A stretch of 64,000 nt of DNA from Polyangiaceae bacterium. Lineage in GTDB: Bacteria > Myxococcota_A > Polyangia > Polyangiales > Polyangiaceae. Positions 1 through 8,508 of the stretch are shown here, piece by piece. Under the pieces are notes generated by a model. The model saw only the letters and a list, made by a program, of their open reading frames with translations. It was not told the DNA's origin and did no database searches. The translations under genes and the position numbers were made by a program. Where the stretch lies: assembly GCA_016712345.1 (NCBI GenBank), contig JADJRH010000001.1, forward strand, positions 4,526,001-4,590,000, written 5' to 3'. Position 1 is the first letter of the stretch. Every line of letters starts with the position of its first letter.

Positions 1-70
1 GGGCGGAACAAAGGTTGAGCTGGAGCGTACACCTTCGAGCGGCGGCAACGGCTCCTCGAAACGCAAGCCA

Positions 71-1795
71 ATGCCTGGCAACCTGGAGCCGGGTGACGCG
101 CTCGGCCGCTACGAGTTGCTGTTGCCGGTCGCCGCGGGCGGCATGGCGGCGGTTTGGGCGGCGCGCCTTCAAGGCACGGCCGGCTTCCAAAAGATCGTTG
201 CGATCAAAACAATGCTGCCGGGCCTTTCGGCGGATCAAGACTTTGAAGAAATGTTCTTGGACGAGGCGCGCGTCGCGGCACGCATTCGGCATCCAAACGT
301 TGTGGAGATTTTCGACCTCGGCGAAGAGGGTGAAACGCTCTACCTGGTCATGGAGTGGGTGGACGGCGAGACCCTCGGAGCACTGCAAAAAGCGGCAAAA
401 GGGCAGGGTGGCATTCCGCTCCCAATCTTGCTTCGCATCGCTTCACAGGCCTGCGCCGGGTTGCACGCAGCGCATGAGCTTCGCGACGACAAGGGCGCGC
501 TCGTCGACTTGGTGCATCGCGACATCTCGCCGGCCAACGTGCTCGTTTCAAAGACCGGCTTCGTGAAGATCGTGGACTTCGGCGTTGCCAAGTCGAAAGC
601 GCGAATGTACACAACGCGCGTCGGCGGCATGTTGAAAGGCAAAACGCCTTACCTTTCGCCGGAGCAACTCGGCGCCCAGCAGATCGATCGCAGGAGCGAT
701 CTCTACTCGTTCGGCGCGGTGCTCTACGTGCTCGCCACGGGGCTTCATCCGTTCCGCGGCGAGACCGAGGCGAAGACAATTGAAAACATCGCGCTTCGCG
801 ACCCGGTGCCGCTGCGAAAGATCGATCCGAACATTCACCCCGAGCTTGAAGCGATCATTTTGAAGGCGCTCGAAAAAGACCGCGACAAGCGGTTTGAGAG
901 CGCTTCTGAAATGCAACGGGCGATCGACACGCTGGCCGCTTCGATCGGCCAAACGGTGAACGACGACGATGTTGCCGCGTTCGTTCGCAAGGTCGCGGGT
1001 GAAGGCCTCGACAAGCGCGCAACGGCGCTGCGCGACGCGATCGCGTTGGCCGACACAAATCGATCGGCGCCGCCGACGTCGCGGGGTGCGCGCGTTGAAC
1101 CCAACGACGACGCTGCGAAAGTGGAGATCGACGACGTTGACATCGACGCCGACGAGAAGCCGAAGGCCGCGGAAGAGAAAGCGGCGCCGGTGGTTGCCGA
1201 CAAACCGAGCGAAGCGCGCCAGCCCGAAATCAGCGCGTTGTCGCTCGGATCGGATGTGGCTCCTGTCTCGCCGCCGGTGGACACATTGGCCGCCGCATCC
1301 ACCGAGCCCTCGGATGAGTTTGATGCGCAGCCCCGCAAGAAGAAGCCGCTCTTGATCGTCGGGGCGGTGCTCGGCGTCTGCGCTCTCATCGGCATCGCGG
1401 CCATCGCCGGCGGCGGCGGTGGTAAGAGCGGCACCGAGTCTTCGAAACCGGTCGCGGCAAACACATCTGTGCCGGCGCGTGTCGGCGCAACCGAGCCCGC
1501 GCCGGCGGCAACGCCGACCGCAAGCGAAGCGGCGACGGCGGAGCCGGCGGCGACGCCCGAGCCGTCGAGTGCGCCCGCTCCCACCGCTGAGGCAACGGCG
1601 ACCGCCGCGCCAACGGCAACGGCGGAGCCGGTGGCGGCGGCGCCCACAACAACGCCTCCGACAAAGGCGGCGCCGACAACCAAAACGGCGCCGGCGACAA
1701 AGCCTACCGTGGCGACAAAGCCGACGGCGGCTCCCAAGCCGACAACGAAACCCGCCACCAAGCCCATCAAGAAATTCGAGCCAACCGGCCTTTAG
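71..1795 (+). CDS. Membrane-anchored Ser/Thr protein kinase (Pkn type)
   Basis: Eukaryote-like Ser/Thr kinase, cytoplasmic catalytic domain with a membrane anchor. Residues about 12-285 form the kinase: a Gly-loop variant (VAAGGMAAVW), catalytic Lys near residue 46 (VAIKTM), HRDISPANV near 148, DFGVAK near 168 and SPEQL in the activation segment. A KKK-flanked hydrophobic helix (LLIVGAVLGVCALIGIAAIA) at about 430-452 crosses the membrane, followed by about 115 residues of Ala/Thr/Pro/Lys low-complexity sequence that would be periplasmic or cell-wall facing. The start is uncertain: the frame stays open to the left edge of the window and no clear ribosome site precedes this ATG, so the gene may begin upstream. 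The kinase assignment is very secure; substrate unknown. Confidence 0.93.
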   Translation: MPGNLEPGDALGRYELLLPVAAGGMAAVWAARLQGTAGFQKIVAIKTMLPGLSADQDFEEMFLDEARVAARIRHPNVVEIFDLGEEGETLYLVMEWVDGETLGALQKAAKGQGGIPLPILLRIASQACAGLHAAHELRDDKGALVDLVHRDISPANVLVSKTGFVKIVDFGVAKSKARMYTTRVGGMLKGKTPYLSPEQLGAQQIDRRSDLYSFGAVLYVLATGLHPFRGETEAKTIENIALRDPVPLRKIDPNIHPELEAIILKALEKDRDKRFESASEMQRAIDTLAASIGQTVNDDDVAAFVRKVAGEGLDKRATALRDAIALADTNRSAPPTSRGARVEPNDDAAKVEIDDVDIDADEKPKAAEEKAAPVVADKPSEARQPEISALSLGSDVAPVSPPVDTLAAASTEPSDEFDAQPRKKKPLLIVGAVLGVCALIGIAAIAGGGGGKSGTESSKPVAANTSVPARVGATEPAPAATPTASEAATAEPAATPEPSSAPAPTAEATATAAPTATAEPVAAAPTTTPPTKAAPTTKTAPATKPTVATKPTAAPKPTTKPATKPIKKFEPTGL

Positions 1796-1922
1796 TTCAA
1801 AGCGCTCCGCTTTGGGCGTCTACGGTCCGAACAGCGCACAAAGCGGGGGCCCAGATGTGTGAGCGGGGCTGTGTACACAAAGCCCCAAAAAAAAGACGCT
1901 CAAGGCAACGAGTTCCGCTACC

Positions 1923-2975
1923 ATGCCCGGCAACTGCATGGTGACTCAACGCCGTTTCTCCAGGGCACTTCGAAACACGTTTGCGATGTTTGCTGCGGGC
2001 TTTGTGGCTGCGCAGGTGGTGATAGCAACGCCGTCGCTTGCTCAACCGAAGGGTGCTCCCGCGGCGGCGCCGGATGCGGACACGAAGAAGGCTCTGGAGT
2101 TTTTTAAGAAGGGGCAGGGGCTTTTTAAGGCGAAAAAGTTTGTCGACGCGCTCGCGGCATTTCGAGAGTCGTACAAGCTTGTGCCGAGCCCCAACTCGCA
2201 GATCTACGTAGCGCGTTGTTTGGCGAGCACCGGCGACAGTGTGGCGGCATATCTGGAGTTTGAAGCGCTGATCGCCGATGTCGATGCGCGGCAGGATCCC
2301 AAGTATCAACCGGCGCGGGACAGCGCGGTGCAAGAGCGCGATGAGTTGGCGGCCAAGATCGCGCTTGTAACCGTGAACGTGACGAACGCGCCGCCCGGAA
2401 CGCGGGTGATGGCGGGCGGGCGTGAAGTGCCTGAAGCGCAGTGGGGCAAACCGATTCCGTTTAGCCCTGGAATGGTGGACGTGACGGCGACGCCGCCTTC
2501 GGGCGCGCCGATGTCGCAACAAGTGGAAGTGCGCGCGGGCGAGAAGAAAGCGGTGAACGTGAACGCGGCGGGCGCGACGGCGGCACCCACAGCCACAGCG
2601 CCTTCGGGTCCGTCGACGGGGACGCGCGCTGTGTTGCGGCCGGTGGCGTATCTCGCGGGCGGCGTGGGCGCAGCGGGGTTGATTGTGTTCGGCGTGGCGG
2701 GCGGTTTGGCGAATGCCACGTACGGAAGCCTCGACTCAAAGTGCACGAAGGGCACGGGCACGCGCACGTGTCCGGCCGATGCGGCAGGGCAAATCAACGA
2801 CGGCAAAGTGCAAAAAGACGTGGCGAACGTGGGGCTCATCGTGGGCGCCGTGGGGCTTGCCGCGGGCGTTGGGCTCTTCATTCTGAGCATGGATTCGGGC
2901 GCCAAAAAGGACGACGCGCCGAAGGTGCAAGCGGTTGTTGGGCCCTCGTATTTGGGCGTGCAGGGCACGTTTTAG
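1923..2975 (+). CDS. Secreted TPR protein with PEGA-like domain and C-terminal membrane helices
   Basis: 350 residues. A signal peptide (RNTFAMFAAGFVAAQVVIA...SLAQP) is followed by a short TPR segment (KKALEFFKKGQGLFKAKKF, then LVPSPNSQIYVARCL) and a beta-rich stretch (VNVTNAPPGTRVMAGGREVP) like the PEGA-type domains that follow such repeats. The C-terminus has two hydrophobic helices around a small Cys-containing loop (SKCTKGTGTRTCP). This architecture is typical of abundant, poorly characterised myxobacterial envelope proteins. It is a paralogue in layout of the gene at 62898-63953 near the other end of the window. It follows the kinase by about 130 bp on the same strand, so co-transcription is possible. 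An alternative start is the ATG at 1938. Exact function unknown. Confidence 0.85.
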   Translation: MPGNCMVTQRRFSRALRNTFAMFAAGFVAAQVVIATPSLAQPKGAPAAAPDADTKKALEFFKKGQGLFKAKKFVDALAAFRESYKLVPSPNSQIYVARCLASTGDSVAAYLEFEALIADVDARQDPKYQPARDSAVQERDELAAKIALVTVNVTNAPPGTRVMAGGREVPEAQWGKPIPFSPGMVDVTATPPSGAPMSQQVEVRAGEKKAVNVNAAGATAAPTATAPSGPSTGTRAVLRPVAYLAGGVGAAGLIVFGVAGGLANATYGSLDSKCTKGTGTRTCPADAAGQINDGKVQKDVANVGLIVGAVGLAAGVGLFILSMDSGAKKDDAPKVQAVVGPSYLGVQGTF

Positions 2976-2983
2976 TCCTAAAT

Positions 2984-3258
2984 CAAGCGATAAGAACAAT
3001 GGAGACGTTTATAAGCATTGGGAGAGTCTGAAAAACGTAGCGTTTCGAAGAAATCCAGCAGGCAGCGTTTGGCGGCTTCAGGTGATTGGAACATACCAAT
3101 CACCGGTCTCGCCGGTTTCACGTTTTCGTCTTGGCTGCGACCGCCACAGAACTCCATGTAGAGAACCTGAAGCGCCACGCTTTTCGCTTTTCCATGCGGC
3201 AACGGGCAAGGGTGTCCCGCGCCTTACGACAAGACCTGAAACCATCCTTCGCAGAACG
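2984..3258 (+). repeat. Dispersed structured repeat, copy A
   Basis: Non-coding copy of a repeat also seen at 39912-40179 and 60788-61005, all in the same orientation. The shared core contains CCGGTCTCGCCGG, CGTTTTCGT, TGGCTG...GCCACAG and, near the 3' end, GACAAGACYTG and GCARAACG. A perfect 9-bp hairpin GGTGATTGG/CCAATCACC sits at 3081-3104, just before the core. It begins about 10 bp after the stop codon of the TPR gene. Confidence 0.8.
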
Positions 3259-3711
3259 TCATCGCTGTTATCGCTTGACTAAGGTCTAGTTCGTTGTTGG
3301 CCGCGGGGGTTTGAGGATTTGCGGGCGCCGCGCGTTCGGGTGAGCACGCGGCGTTGGTGTACACGTTGCGATTGTGGCCGCGTTGATGGTGTACGCGGCG
3401 TTTTGTGTGCGGCGCTGGTGTACGCGTTGCGATTGTGGTCGCGTTGATGGTGTACACGGCGTTTCGTCGGCGTGGTAATTGTGTACGCGTTGGGGCGAAG
3501 GGGGGCGGTGGAGCGGGTGCGTACGTTGGGCGCGCGTCGATTGTGTACGCATGGCGCATGCCCGGTCGTGTACGCAACCTAAACCGGGCCGTTCCTTTAG
3601 ACGGTCCGCCCTCGCCTTGTGACGCGCCGGATGCCTTTCCTGACGCGCTCACTCTGTCCGGCAGATATCTTGAAGCACACCGCGCACGGAACCCATTAGG
3701 GATTTTTGACG
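3259..3711. repeat. Intergenic region with GTGTAC-rich imperfect tandem repeat
   Basis: No convincing gene. From about 3350 to 3575 the sequence GTGTAC recurs seven times within an imperfect array; the clearest unit has a 61-bp period (starting at 3356 and 3417) built of GGTGTAC, GTTGCGATTGTGG and CGCGTTGATGG blocks. A long reverse-strand open frame across it (3224-4126) is an artefact of repeat composition. Confidence 0.6.
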
Positions 3712-3987
3712 ATGCCCACCGCCACCAACCTCGATCCCACGCCGTCGCCGCCGCCCGCCTCCGCAGTTCTCCCTGTTGAGGCCCGTGACAAAGCGGGTAA
3801 GCACCCGTCTTCCAACGTTTCAGAGCGGCCGGACTTGTTCGAGTGCGTAGAGCGTGGGTGCAGAGGTCGCGATCAAGTGGGTCTTGAGGAAGCTGCCAGG
3901 CAATTCGAAGGCGACCTTCGAGCTGAGCTTGCGGCGATCGCGGCCGGCACCCATCCGTTGCAGCAGCGTCGCTCCGCGCCCCGATGA
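3712..3987 (+). pseudogene. Possible truncated hypothetical gene (N-terminal fragment)
   Basis: A 91-residue open frame starting MPTATNLDPTPSPPPAS and containing protein-like sequence (RPDLFECVERGCRGRD, EEAARQFEGDLRAELAAIAA). It stops abruptly in a low-quality tail, and nothing downstream continues it, so it looks like the 5' part of a gene broken by rearrangement. I do not recognise the family. Its position between repeat DNA and minisatellite units fits decay. Confidence 0.3.
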
Positions 3988-4070
3988 TCTTCAGCCCAGA
4001 CGCGCTGCTTGAATGAGCCGCCCGGCTGGCACAAAAGCAGGCCATCCCACTCCCGCTCACGCGGGAAACC

Positions 4071-4235
4071 ATGACTGCAATCGTTGCCGACGCCGAGCGC
4101 CTTGCGGGCGGCGACGAGCGTGACAAGCCGGCCGCGCTCTTTTACAGGTGGGAAGGCGTACGGCACGATTTCGCTGGATGGTTGCGACCTGCCGCCCAGC
4201 GGCCCAAGGCGCTCGCGCCCAAGCGCTCGCGCTGA
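4071..4235 (+). pseudogene. Short protein-like remnant
   Basis: A 54-residue frame beginning MTAIVADAERLAGGDERDKP with helical, charge-balanced composition that then degenerates into Arg/Pro-rich sequence. It is probably the N-terminal part of a lost gene; family not recognised. It is followed directly by minisatellite units. Confidence 0.25.
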
Positions 4236-4284
4236 GTTCGTGGAGACGGGTAGAACGGGTCTGAAGACCGCGTGGACCTACCAC

Positions 4285-4378
4285 TTGCCCGAGCCCATGG
4301 CAAGCTTCAGGTCTACCCATGGCAAGGTTTGGATCTACCCAGGACAAGGTTTTGGTCTACCCATGGCTCGGTCCGGTC
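4285..4378. repeat. CTACCCATGG minisatellite, about four degenerate units
   Basis: Degenerate 21-22 bp units of the form TCTACCCATGGCAAGGTTTGG, clearest from 4312. The same unit occurs twice at 26562-26598 and about nine times at 28419-28614. Here, as at 28.6 kb, the array is followed by the GGCGGCCGACACTCCTTGGC repeat. Confidence 0.75.
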
Positions 4379-4430
4379 GAGGCTACCCCACGTGTTCCCC
4401 AAACAGACGGTATTCCAGATCAACCTTTGG

Positions 4431-4500
4431 CAGACGGCGGGATTGGGTCCGAGACGGCGTTCGTCCTGGCGGCCGACACTCCTTGGCAAACGGTGCGCGA
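4431..4500. repeat. Dispersed repeat II, copy 1
   Basis: Shares GAGACGGCGTTCGTCCTGGC, then GGCCGACACTCCTTGGCAAA and CGGTGCGCG, with 28622-28700 and more loosely with 8259-8340. It is followed at 4541-4575 by a G-rich block (TGTGGGGGGCGCGAGCCCTC) that also recurs near 9395 and 28760. Confidence 0.75.
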
Positions 4501-4577
4501 CTGGCCCCCAAACCAGGTTGGCCCAAGCCGAAACGCAACCGCCGTCTGTGGGGGGCGCGAGCCCTCCGGCCCAACGT

Positions 4578-5153
4578 TCACCAAGTTGCCTCTTGTCCAA
4601 AAAGCGCTCGAAGCTTCGCAACCGCCTGCGGAAGCCCTTGATCGCGCAGCACGTCTAACAGCTCGGCGGTGGTTCTCGGTGGGTTTCGCAGGGCCGCAGC
4701 TTGTTCTGCCACGATATTCGTGAGCACACCGGGGGCGAGATCGATCAGATCAACAACGAAGTCATCGGGATGAATTGCTTCGATCCCAAAGGGCGCGAGC
4801 TGCTCGCGCGGAAAATCCCGCAGATTAAACGTGACGATCACCTGTGCCCCTGTACGAATGGCCGCTGCGAGGATGTGGCGATCGTTTGCGTCCGGCAGAT
4901 GGAGACCTTCAATGAGATCCTCAAAGCCTTCTACAAGGCAGTTCGGCACAGCCCGGTTCATGAGTTCGCGGGTGCGCGTGAGCGCAGCGGGCTTGAGGTC
5001 TGGCCGCTGCTCCAAGATATTTCGAAAACATTCATCCAGAATTCGCTCGCTCCAGCGCGCCCGGACCAGCCCCGTCACTGCGATGCGAAGGAGAATGTCC
5101 CGCAGCGGCGCCGGAAACAGAACACAGGCGTCATAAACGACGACGAAGGCCAC
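4578..5153 (-). CDS. PIN-domain toxin-like ribonuclease
   Basis: About 191 residues. The N-terminus VAFVVVYDACVLFPAPLRDI contains the first PIN acidic residue (YDACVLF). Later acidic residues lie in LPDANDRHILAAAI (catalytic D/D pair) and VTFNLRDFP, all typical of PIN nucleases that cleave RNA as toxins. The GTG at 5153 is the chosen start because it lies 4 bp after the stop of the upstream HTH gene and begins exactly at the family N-terminus; the longer open frame would overlap that gene. Together with 5158-5613 it forms a toxin-antitoxin-like pair. The C-terminal 50 residues form a helical extension beyond the PIN core. Confidence 0.82.
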   Translation of the reverse strand: MAFVVVYDACVLFPAPLRDILLRIAVTGLVRARWSERILDECFRNILEQRPDLKPAALTRTRELMNRAVPNCLVEGFEDLIEGLHLPDANDRHILAAAIRTGAQVIVTFNLRDFPREQLAPFGIEAIHPDDFVVDLIDLAPGVLTNIVAEQAAALRNPPRTTAELLDVLRDQGLPQAVAKLRALFGQEATW

Positions 5154-5157
5154 GTTA

Positions 5158-5613
5158 TCAATACCCCAAGCCGTGTTTCTGTGCCTCCTCGGCAAGTTCA
5201 TCAAGCACGGCTTTTCTACTCGCTTCGTCGGCCTCCTTGTAATCGAGGAGATCCCCGACGCGCACGCGTCTGTGACTGCCAATCAAGCGGAACGGAATCT
5301 TGCCGTCATCCAACAGACCGATGAGATACGGCCGGGAAACATTGAGCATATCCGCCGCCTGCTGCGTGGTCAGCTCGGCATGAATGGGTACAATCGTCAC
5401 CGCATTGCCGTTCGCCATCTGTCCCAACAGGTCGATAAACAGTTCAAACGCTTCTCGCGGGATAGTGATGGAGATAGGCGGCCCTTCGCTCTCTGCCTGA
5501 ACTCGAACAACACGTGAGGCCTTTCTCTTCGGCAGCGCGGTGAGCGCCCTCAGCGCAACCCGGGCCTCTTCGGTCGCTTTCGCTGATGGAAGCTTGACGG
5601 AAACGGCTTGCAT
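5158..5613 (-). CDS. Excisionase-type HTH antitoxin-like protein
   Basis: 151 residues. Residues about 80-130 carry an excisionase/MerR-like winged helix (LTTQQAADMLNVSRPYLIGL then GKIPFRLIGSHRRVR and DLLDYK), the DNA-binding module of antitoxins paired with PIN toxins. The N-terminal half (VKLPSAKATEEARVALRAL...ISITIPREAFELFIDLL) is probably the toxin-binding or dimerising part. It precedes the PIN gene by 4 bp, so the two should be co-translated. Upstream, 5629-5660 holds overlapping short repeats (TTCGAAACATTCG, CAACATCCGAA) that could be the autoregulatory operator. Confidence 0.82.
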   Translation of the reverse strand: MQAVSVKLPSAKATEEARVALRALTALPKRKASRVVRVQAESEGPPISITIPREAFELFIDLLGQMANGNAVTIVPIHAELTTQQAADMLNVSRPYLIGLLDDGKIPFRLIGSHRRVRVGDLLDYKEADEASRKAVLDELAEEAQKHGLGY

Positions 5614-5731
5614 GAAGCCACGCTATCACAATTCGAAACATTCGCAACATCCGAAGCAAACGCCACGCACCGACGCACGGAACCTTACGCCACGAATAGG
5701 GACAGGCTTCGCGCATAGCTGCCTCAGCCGG

Positions 5732-8116
5732 TCAGCTTGTCACAGTGAAGACCACTTTGCCCGGTGCGACGATCTGATAGGTAGGTTTGGAGTAGCTGCC
5801 TTTTGGAGTCCGGTGGAATTGGTCTTGGGCATGGGTAAGGGCGGTGTGAAACTGTGCAAGCCCATCCCAGGGAGATCCGCCGATGGCTGTGTCCCAAAAA
5901 GTGGAGGTCAAATCATAAGAGTAGTCGGTGATCACAAACGACTTACCCTTGGCCGCCCTCAGTTTCTCGTCAAAGTCCCACAGCAAGTCAAACACGTGGT
6001 CAATGGCGATAAACACGTGCTCAAACTCATGGTCAATCACGTGTAGCAAAAACCCCGTATCCGACGGGCTGCCTTGAACAACCACTTCCACATTTTCAGC
6101 GAGGCCGGATGTGTCTGCCGACTTGTCAAACTTCTTAATGGTCTGCGCCGCAGTGGCCTTGTCTACAGTGATGCTCCACGGCCCATCGGTGGGCAAATGC
6201 ATATCGTAGCCAATGTCCACCGTGGGCACTTCATCAAACATCATGGTGGCCGTGACCGGGCCGTCCTCGTCGTCCTGAGTTTGGCTGATGGTGTTCACCT
6301 TTGGCAACGGATACCACGCCCTAAAGTCGGACAACTTGGTCATATCATGCCCGTTGATCAGGGGAATGGTCGCGCCCACGTACGGAGGGCCTTGCCCCAC
6401 GATTTGTTTGGCAAGGTCATTGTCGTAGTGGATGTTCCCCGAAGCCCAACGCACCTCCCGTTGGATGGGTAATCTACCCTCTTCGTCTTCTTTGAGTTGA
6501 TAGGTAGATGAGGTGGTTTCCTCGTCGTCTTTTTTGAGTTGAACCGCGCTTGAAGTGCTGTCCTCGTCGTCTCTTTTGAGCTGAAACACATCGGTGATCA
6601 CCGAGTTTTTCACCGCTCGAACAAGCGCGGACATGGTGATGGGCCCTTCGGCGGGCAGCCCAACTCGCGCCCTTGCATCGGACGATAACTCAACCACTTC
6701 CTCTCCAAGGTCCGCGTAGTTTTCATCCTCCGCTAGTGTTTCCTCCCCGTCTCCAAGGAGCTTGTCGCGTCCCTCGGCTCGGTCAGGATCCGCCGCAGCC
6801 ACCTGTTTGTAGGTGAGTGCGACGTTCGTCAAACGGTAGATCTGAATGGCAACAAACTTATACTCGTATTCAAGGGCCCTAAGGTGGGAAGTGTCATAAA
6901 GACCTTCTTCGTCTTCGGTCCCTCCAAACACGTCACTCAACCGGTTCTGCTCGCCCTCTTGAAGTTGGTTATACTCCTGGGAAGTTGTAAATGGGTCAAG
7001 CCCCGAGTCACTCTCCAGAATGGCTCCAATTTCAATCGCTTCGTGAATGAGATATTGGGCGTCGCGGATGGTGCCTCTACCGGTGGCAAGGTTTACCCAG
7101 CACAAAAAATTGTCGGGCGTGAAATTGATCCACTCGCTGTCAAAGTTATACGCCTTTACCGCTCGAATAATGTTCTTGGTAACGGGTAGACCAAAGGCGG
7201 ACATGACCAGGTGAATGACATCCACGTCGGCGTTTACCGACAAAAGCAACTGCCTGAGTCCTTCAACCGGATCCCGCAGTGAGTCCGTCAGCTCGCTTCC
7301 CACCTCCTCGTGTTCATTCGATGGATTATAGTCCTCATTGTTTGCGTTTTGCAGCTCTTCGTCGAGATATTCAGTCACCCTTTGAACCCCCACCGTCTGA
7401 ATCACCTGCCGAATCCGAAGCAATTCAGGTTCAAAAAGGTGGCCTGCCGGGTTGAACCCACGCACGAAGAGATCGGCCCACTCGGGAAGGTCAGCGGCTC
7501 TCTGAATCACCCCAACAGACGGAGTGGCCACCATGCGTTGAGCTACCTGCCCCTGACTTCCAGCCGAACGGGCGCGAGCGGCCATCACATCCGCTTCAAG
7601 CTCAAGGGAAGGGTTGTCATTGACAGGTACTCCACCCACCTGAGTATTGGCCTGAACCCGACCTTGTTTCTGCTGTACAACATGCCACGCTTCGTGCGCC
7701 ACATGCGCTTCCTGGCCCGGGGCAATATGAATCTGCGACCCTTGAGTTGTTGCGTGGGCTTGCACAGTCGCCGGCATGGAAGAGTCGTAGTGCACCTTCA
7801 CATCGTCGAGCGACACCCCCGAGAGGTTCTCCATCCCTTGTTTGACGGTATCGGGTAAACCGGTGTTGTTCTTTCTCTGGAGTGGAGCCCCACCCCTTCG
7901 GGTGGTAAGCTGCTCAGAGAGCGCCACAAGCTGGGTCACCTGTGGCCTCTTGTTGAGCATCTGCCCAAGCCTCGATTGGGCTCTCACGTGCGGCGCTTCT
8001 TGTATTCGCTCGAACGGCTCGCCCGCATCTACCCGTTGAGTGGCCACCGACTCAGCACGATCCTGCGACGTTTGCTCTCGAACGACTTTGTCGGCCGGTT
8101 TCTGCGAGAGGATCAT
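5732..8116 (-). CDS. DUF4157 (eCIS-core) protein with large novel C-terminal region
   Basis: 794 residues. Residues about 75-190 form the DUF4157/eCIS_core domain with the metallopeptidase-like motif HEAWHVVQQ near 143 and VHYDSSMPATVQAHATTQG before it. Family members are often linked to extracellular contractile injection systems or polymorphic toxin delivery. Several VQR/LQR/IQR sites punctuate the protein. Residues about 510-550 contain three near-identical linker units of 14 residues (QLKRDDEDSTSSAV, QLKKDDEETTSSTY, QLKEDEEG). The C-terminus has a second His/Glu-rich motif (VIDHEFEHVFIAIDH) that could bind metal; I do not recognise this domain. No injection-system structural genes are visible nearby. 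GC is lower than in the flanks, consistent with import. Confidence 0.8.
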   Translation of the reverse strand: MILSQKPADKVVREQTSQDRAESVATQRVDAGEPFERIQEAPHVRAQSRLGQMLNKRPQVTQLVALSEQLTTRRGGAPLQRKNNTGLPDTVKQGMENLSGVSLDDVKVHYDSSMPATVQAHATTQGSQIHIAPGQEAHVAHEAWHVVQQKQGRVQANTQVGGVPVNDNPSLELEADVMAARARSAGSQGQVAQRMVATPSVGVIQRAADLPEWADLFVRGFNPAGHLFEPELLRIRQVIQTVGVQRVTEYLDEELQNANNEDYNPSNEHEEVGSELTDSLRDPVEGLRQLLLSVNADVDVIHLVMSAFGLPVTKNIIRAVKAYNFDSEWINFTPDNFLCWVNLATGRGTIRDAQYLIHEAIEIGAILESDSGLDPFTTSQEYNQLQEGEQNRLSDVFGGTEDEEGLYDTSHLRALEYEYKFVAIQIYRLTNVALTYKQVAAADPDRAEGRDKLLGDGEETLAEDENYADLGEEVVELSSDARARVGLPAEGPITMSALVRAVKNSVITDVFQLKRDDEDSTSSAVQLKKDDEETTSSTYQLKEDEEGRLPIQREVRWASGNIHYDNDLAKQIVGQGPPYVGATIPLINGHDMTKLSDFRAWYPLPKVNTISQTQDDEDGPVTATMMFDEVPTVDIGYDMHLPTDGPWSITVDKATAAQTIKKFDKSADTSGLAENVEVVVQGSPSDTGFLLHVIDHEFEHVFIAIDHVFDLLWDFDEKLRAAKGKSFVITDYSYDLTSTFWDTAIGGSPWDGLAQFHTALTHAQDQFHRTPKGSYSKPTYQIVAPGKVVFTVTS
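6478..6590 (-). repeat. Intragenic acidic linker repeats in the DUF4157 gene
   Basis: Roughly 42-bp units encoding (Q)LK(R/K/E)DDE(D/E)(S/T)TSS, two and a half copies in tandem. They separate the N-terminal eCIS-core part from the C-terminal domain. Confidence 0.8.
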
Positions 8117-8508
8117 GCGCGGGGCAGTGGCATTCTATATGCCATGGGTATAAGCCTTTTTTTCTGGGCAAAAAGGCCCATGCCACTGGGAAAGGGTTAC
8201 AGACTGTTCCCGCGGCCTGTTCAGATTGTAATCCGGCGGGTCACAATCTGTTGACTAAATGGGGAGACGGCTGGAGTGGGTACACGACGGCATTTGTCCC
8301 GGCGGCCGACACTCCTTGGCCAACGGCGCGCGACCATTGGGCGGGTGTTGGGCGCGGTCGGCCAACGGCCTCTCCTCGACGATGCAAGCGGGGTCGAGGG
8401 GTGTTTCGGCCCGAGATATGACGAATCGCGAGTACACCGTCGGGCGTCGCATCCGGTCAGGCGGCGCTCGCCGTCGCCGGACCGTTTGGCAAGATTGAGG
8501 CGATCAAA
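8117..8508. other. Intergenic region: inverted repeat and dispersed repeat II, copy 2
   Basis: No gene seen. An 8-bp inverted repeat CAGATTGT/ACAATCTG (8222-8229, 8243-8250) with a 13-bp spacer lies about 105 bp upstream of the DUF4157 start and may be an operator or hairpin. 8259-8340 is a diverged copy of repeat II (GGCGGCCGACACTCCTTGGC shared exactly). Low-complexity remnants fill the rest. Confidence 0.55.

Noticed and set aside
835..1770. Long reverse-strand open frame inside the kinase gene
   Set aside because: It is the antisense shadow of an Ala/Thr/Pro-rich coding region with high GC third positions; its product is low-complexity.
3224..4126. Reverse-strand 300-codon frame
   Set aside because: It spans the GTGTAC repeat and unrelated decayed DNA; composition is Arg/Thr/Pro-rich without a domain.
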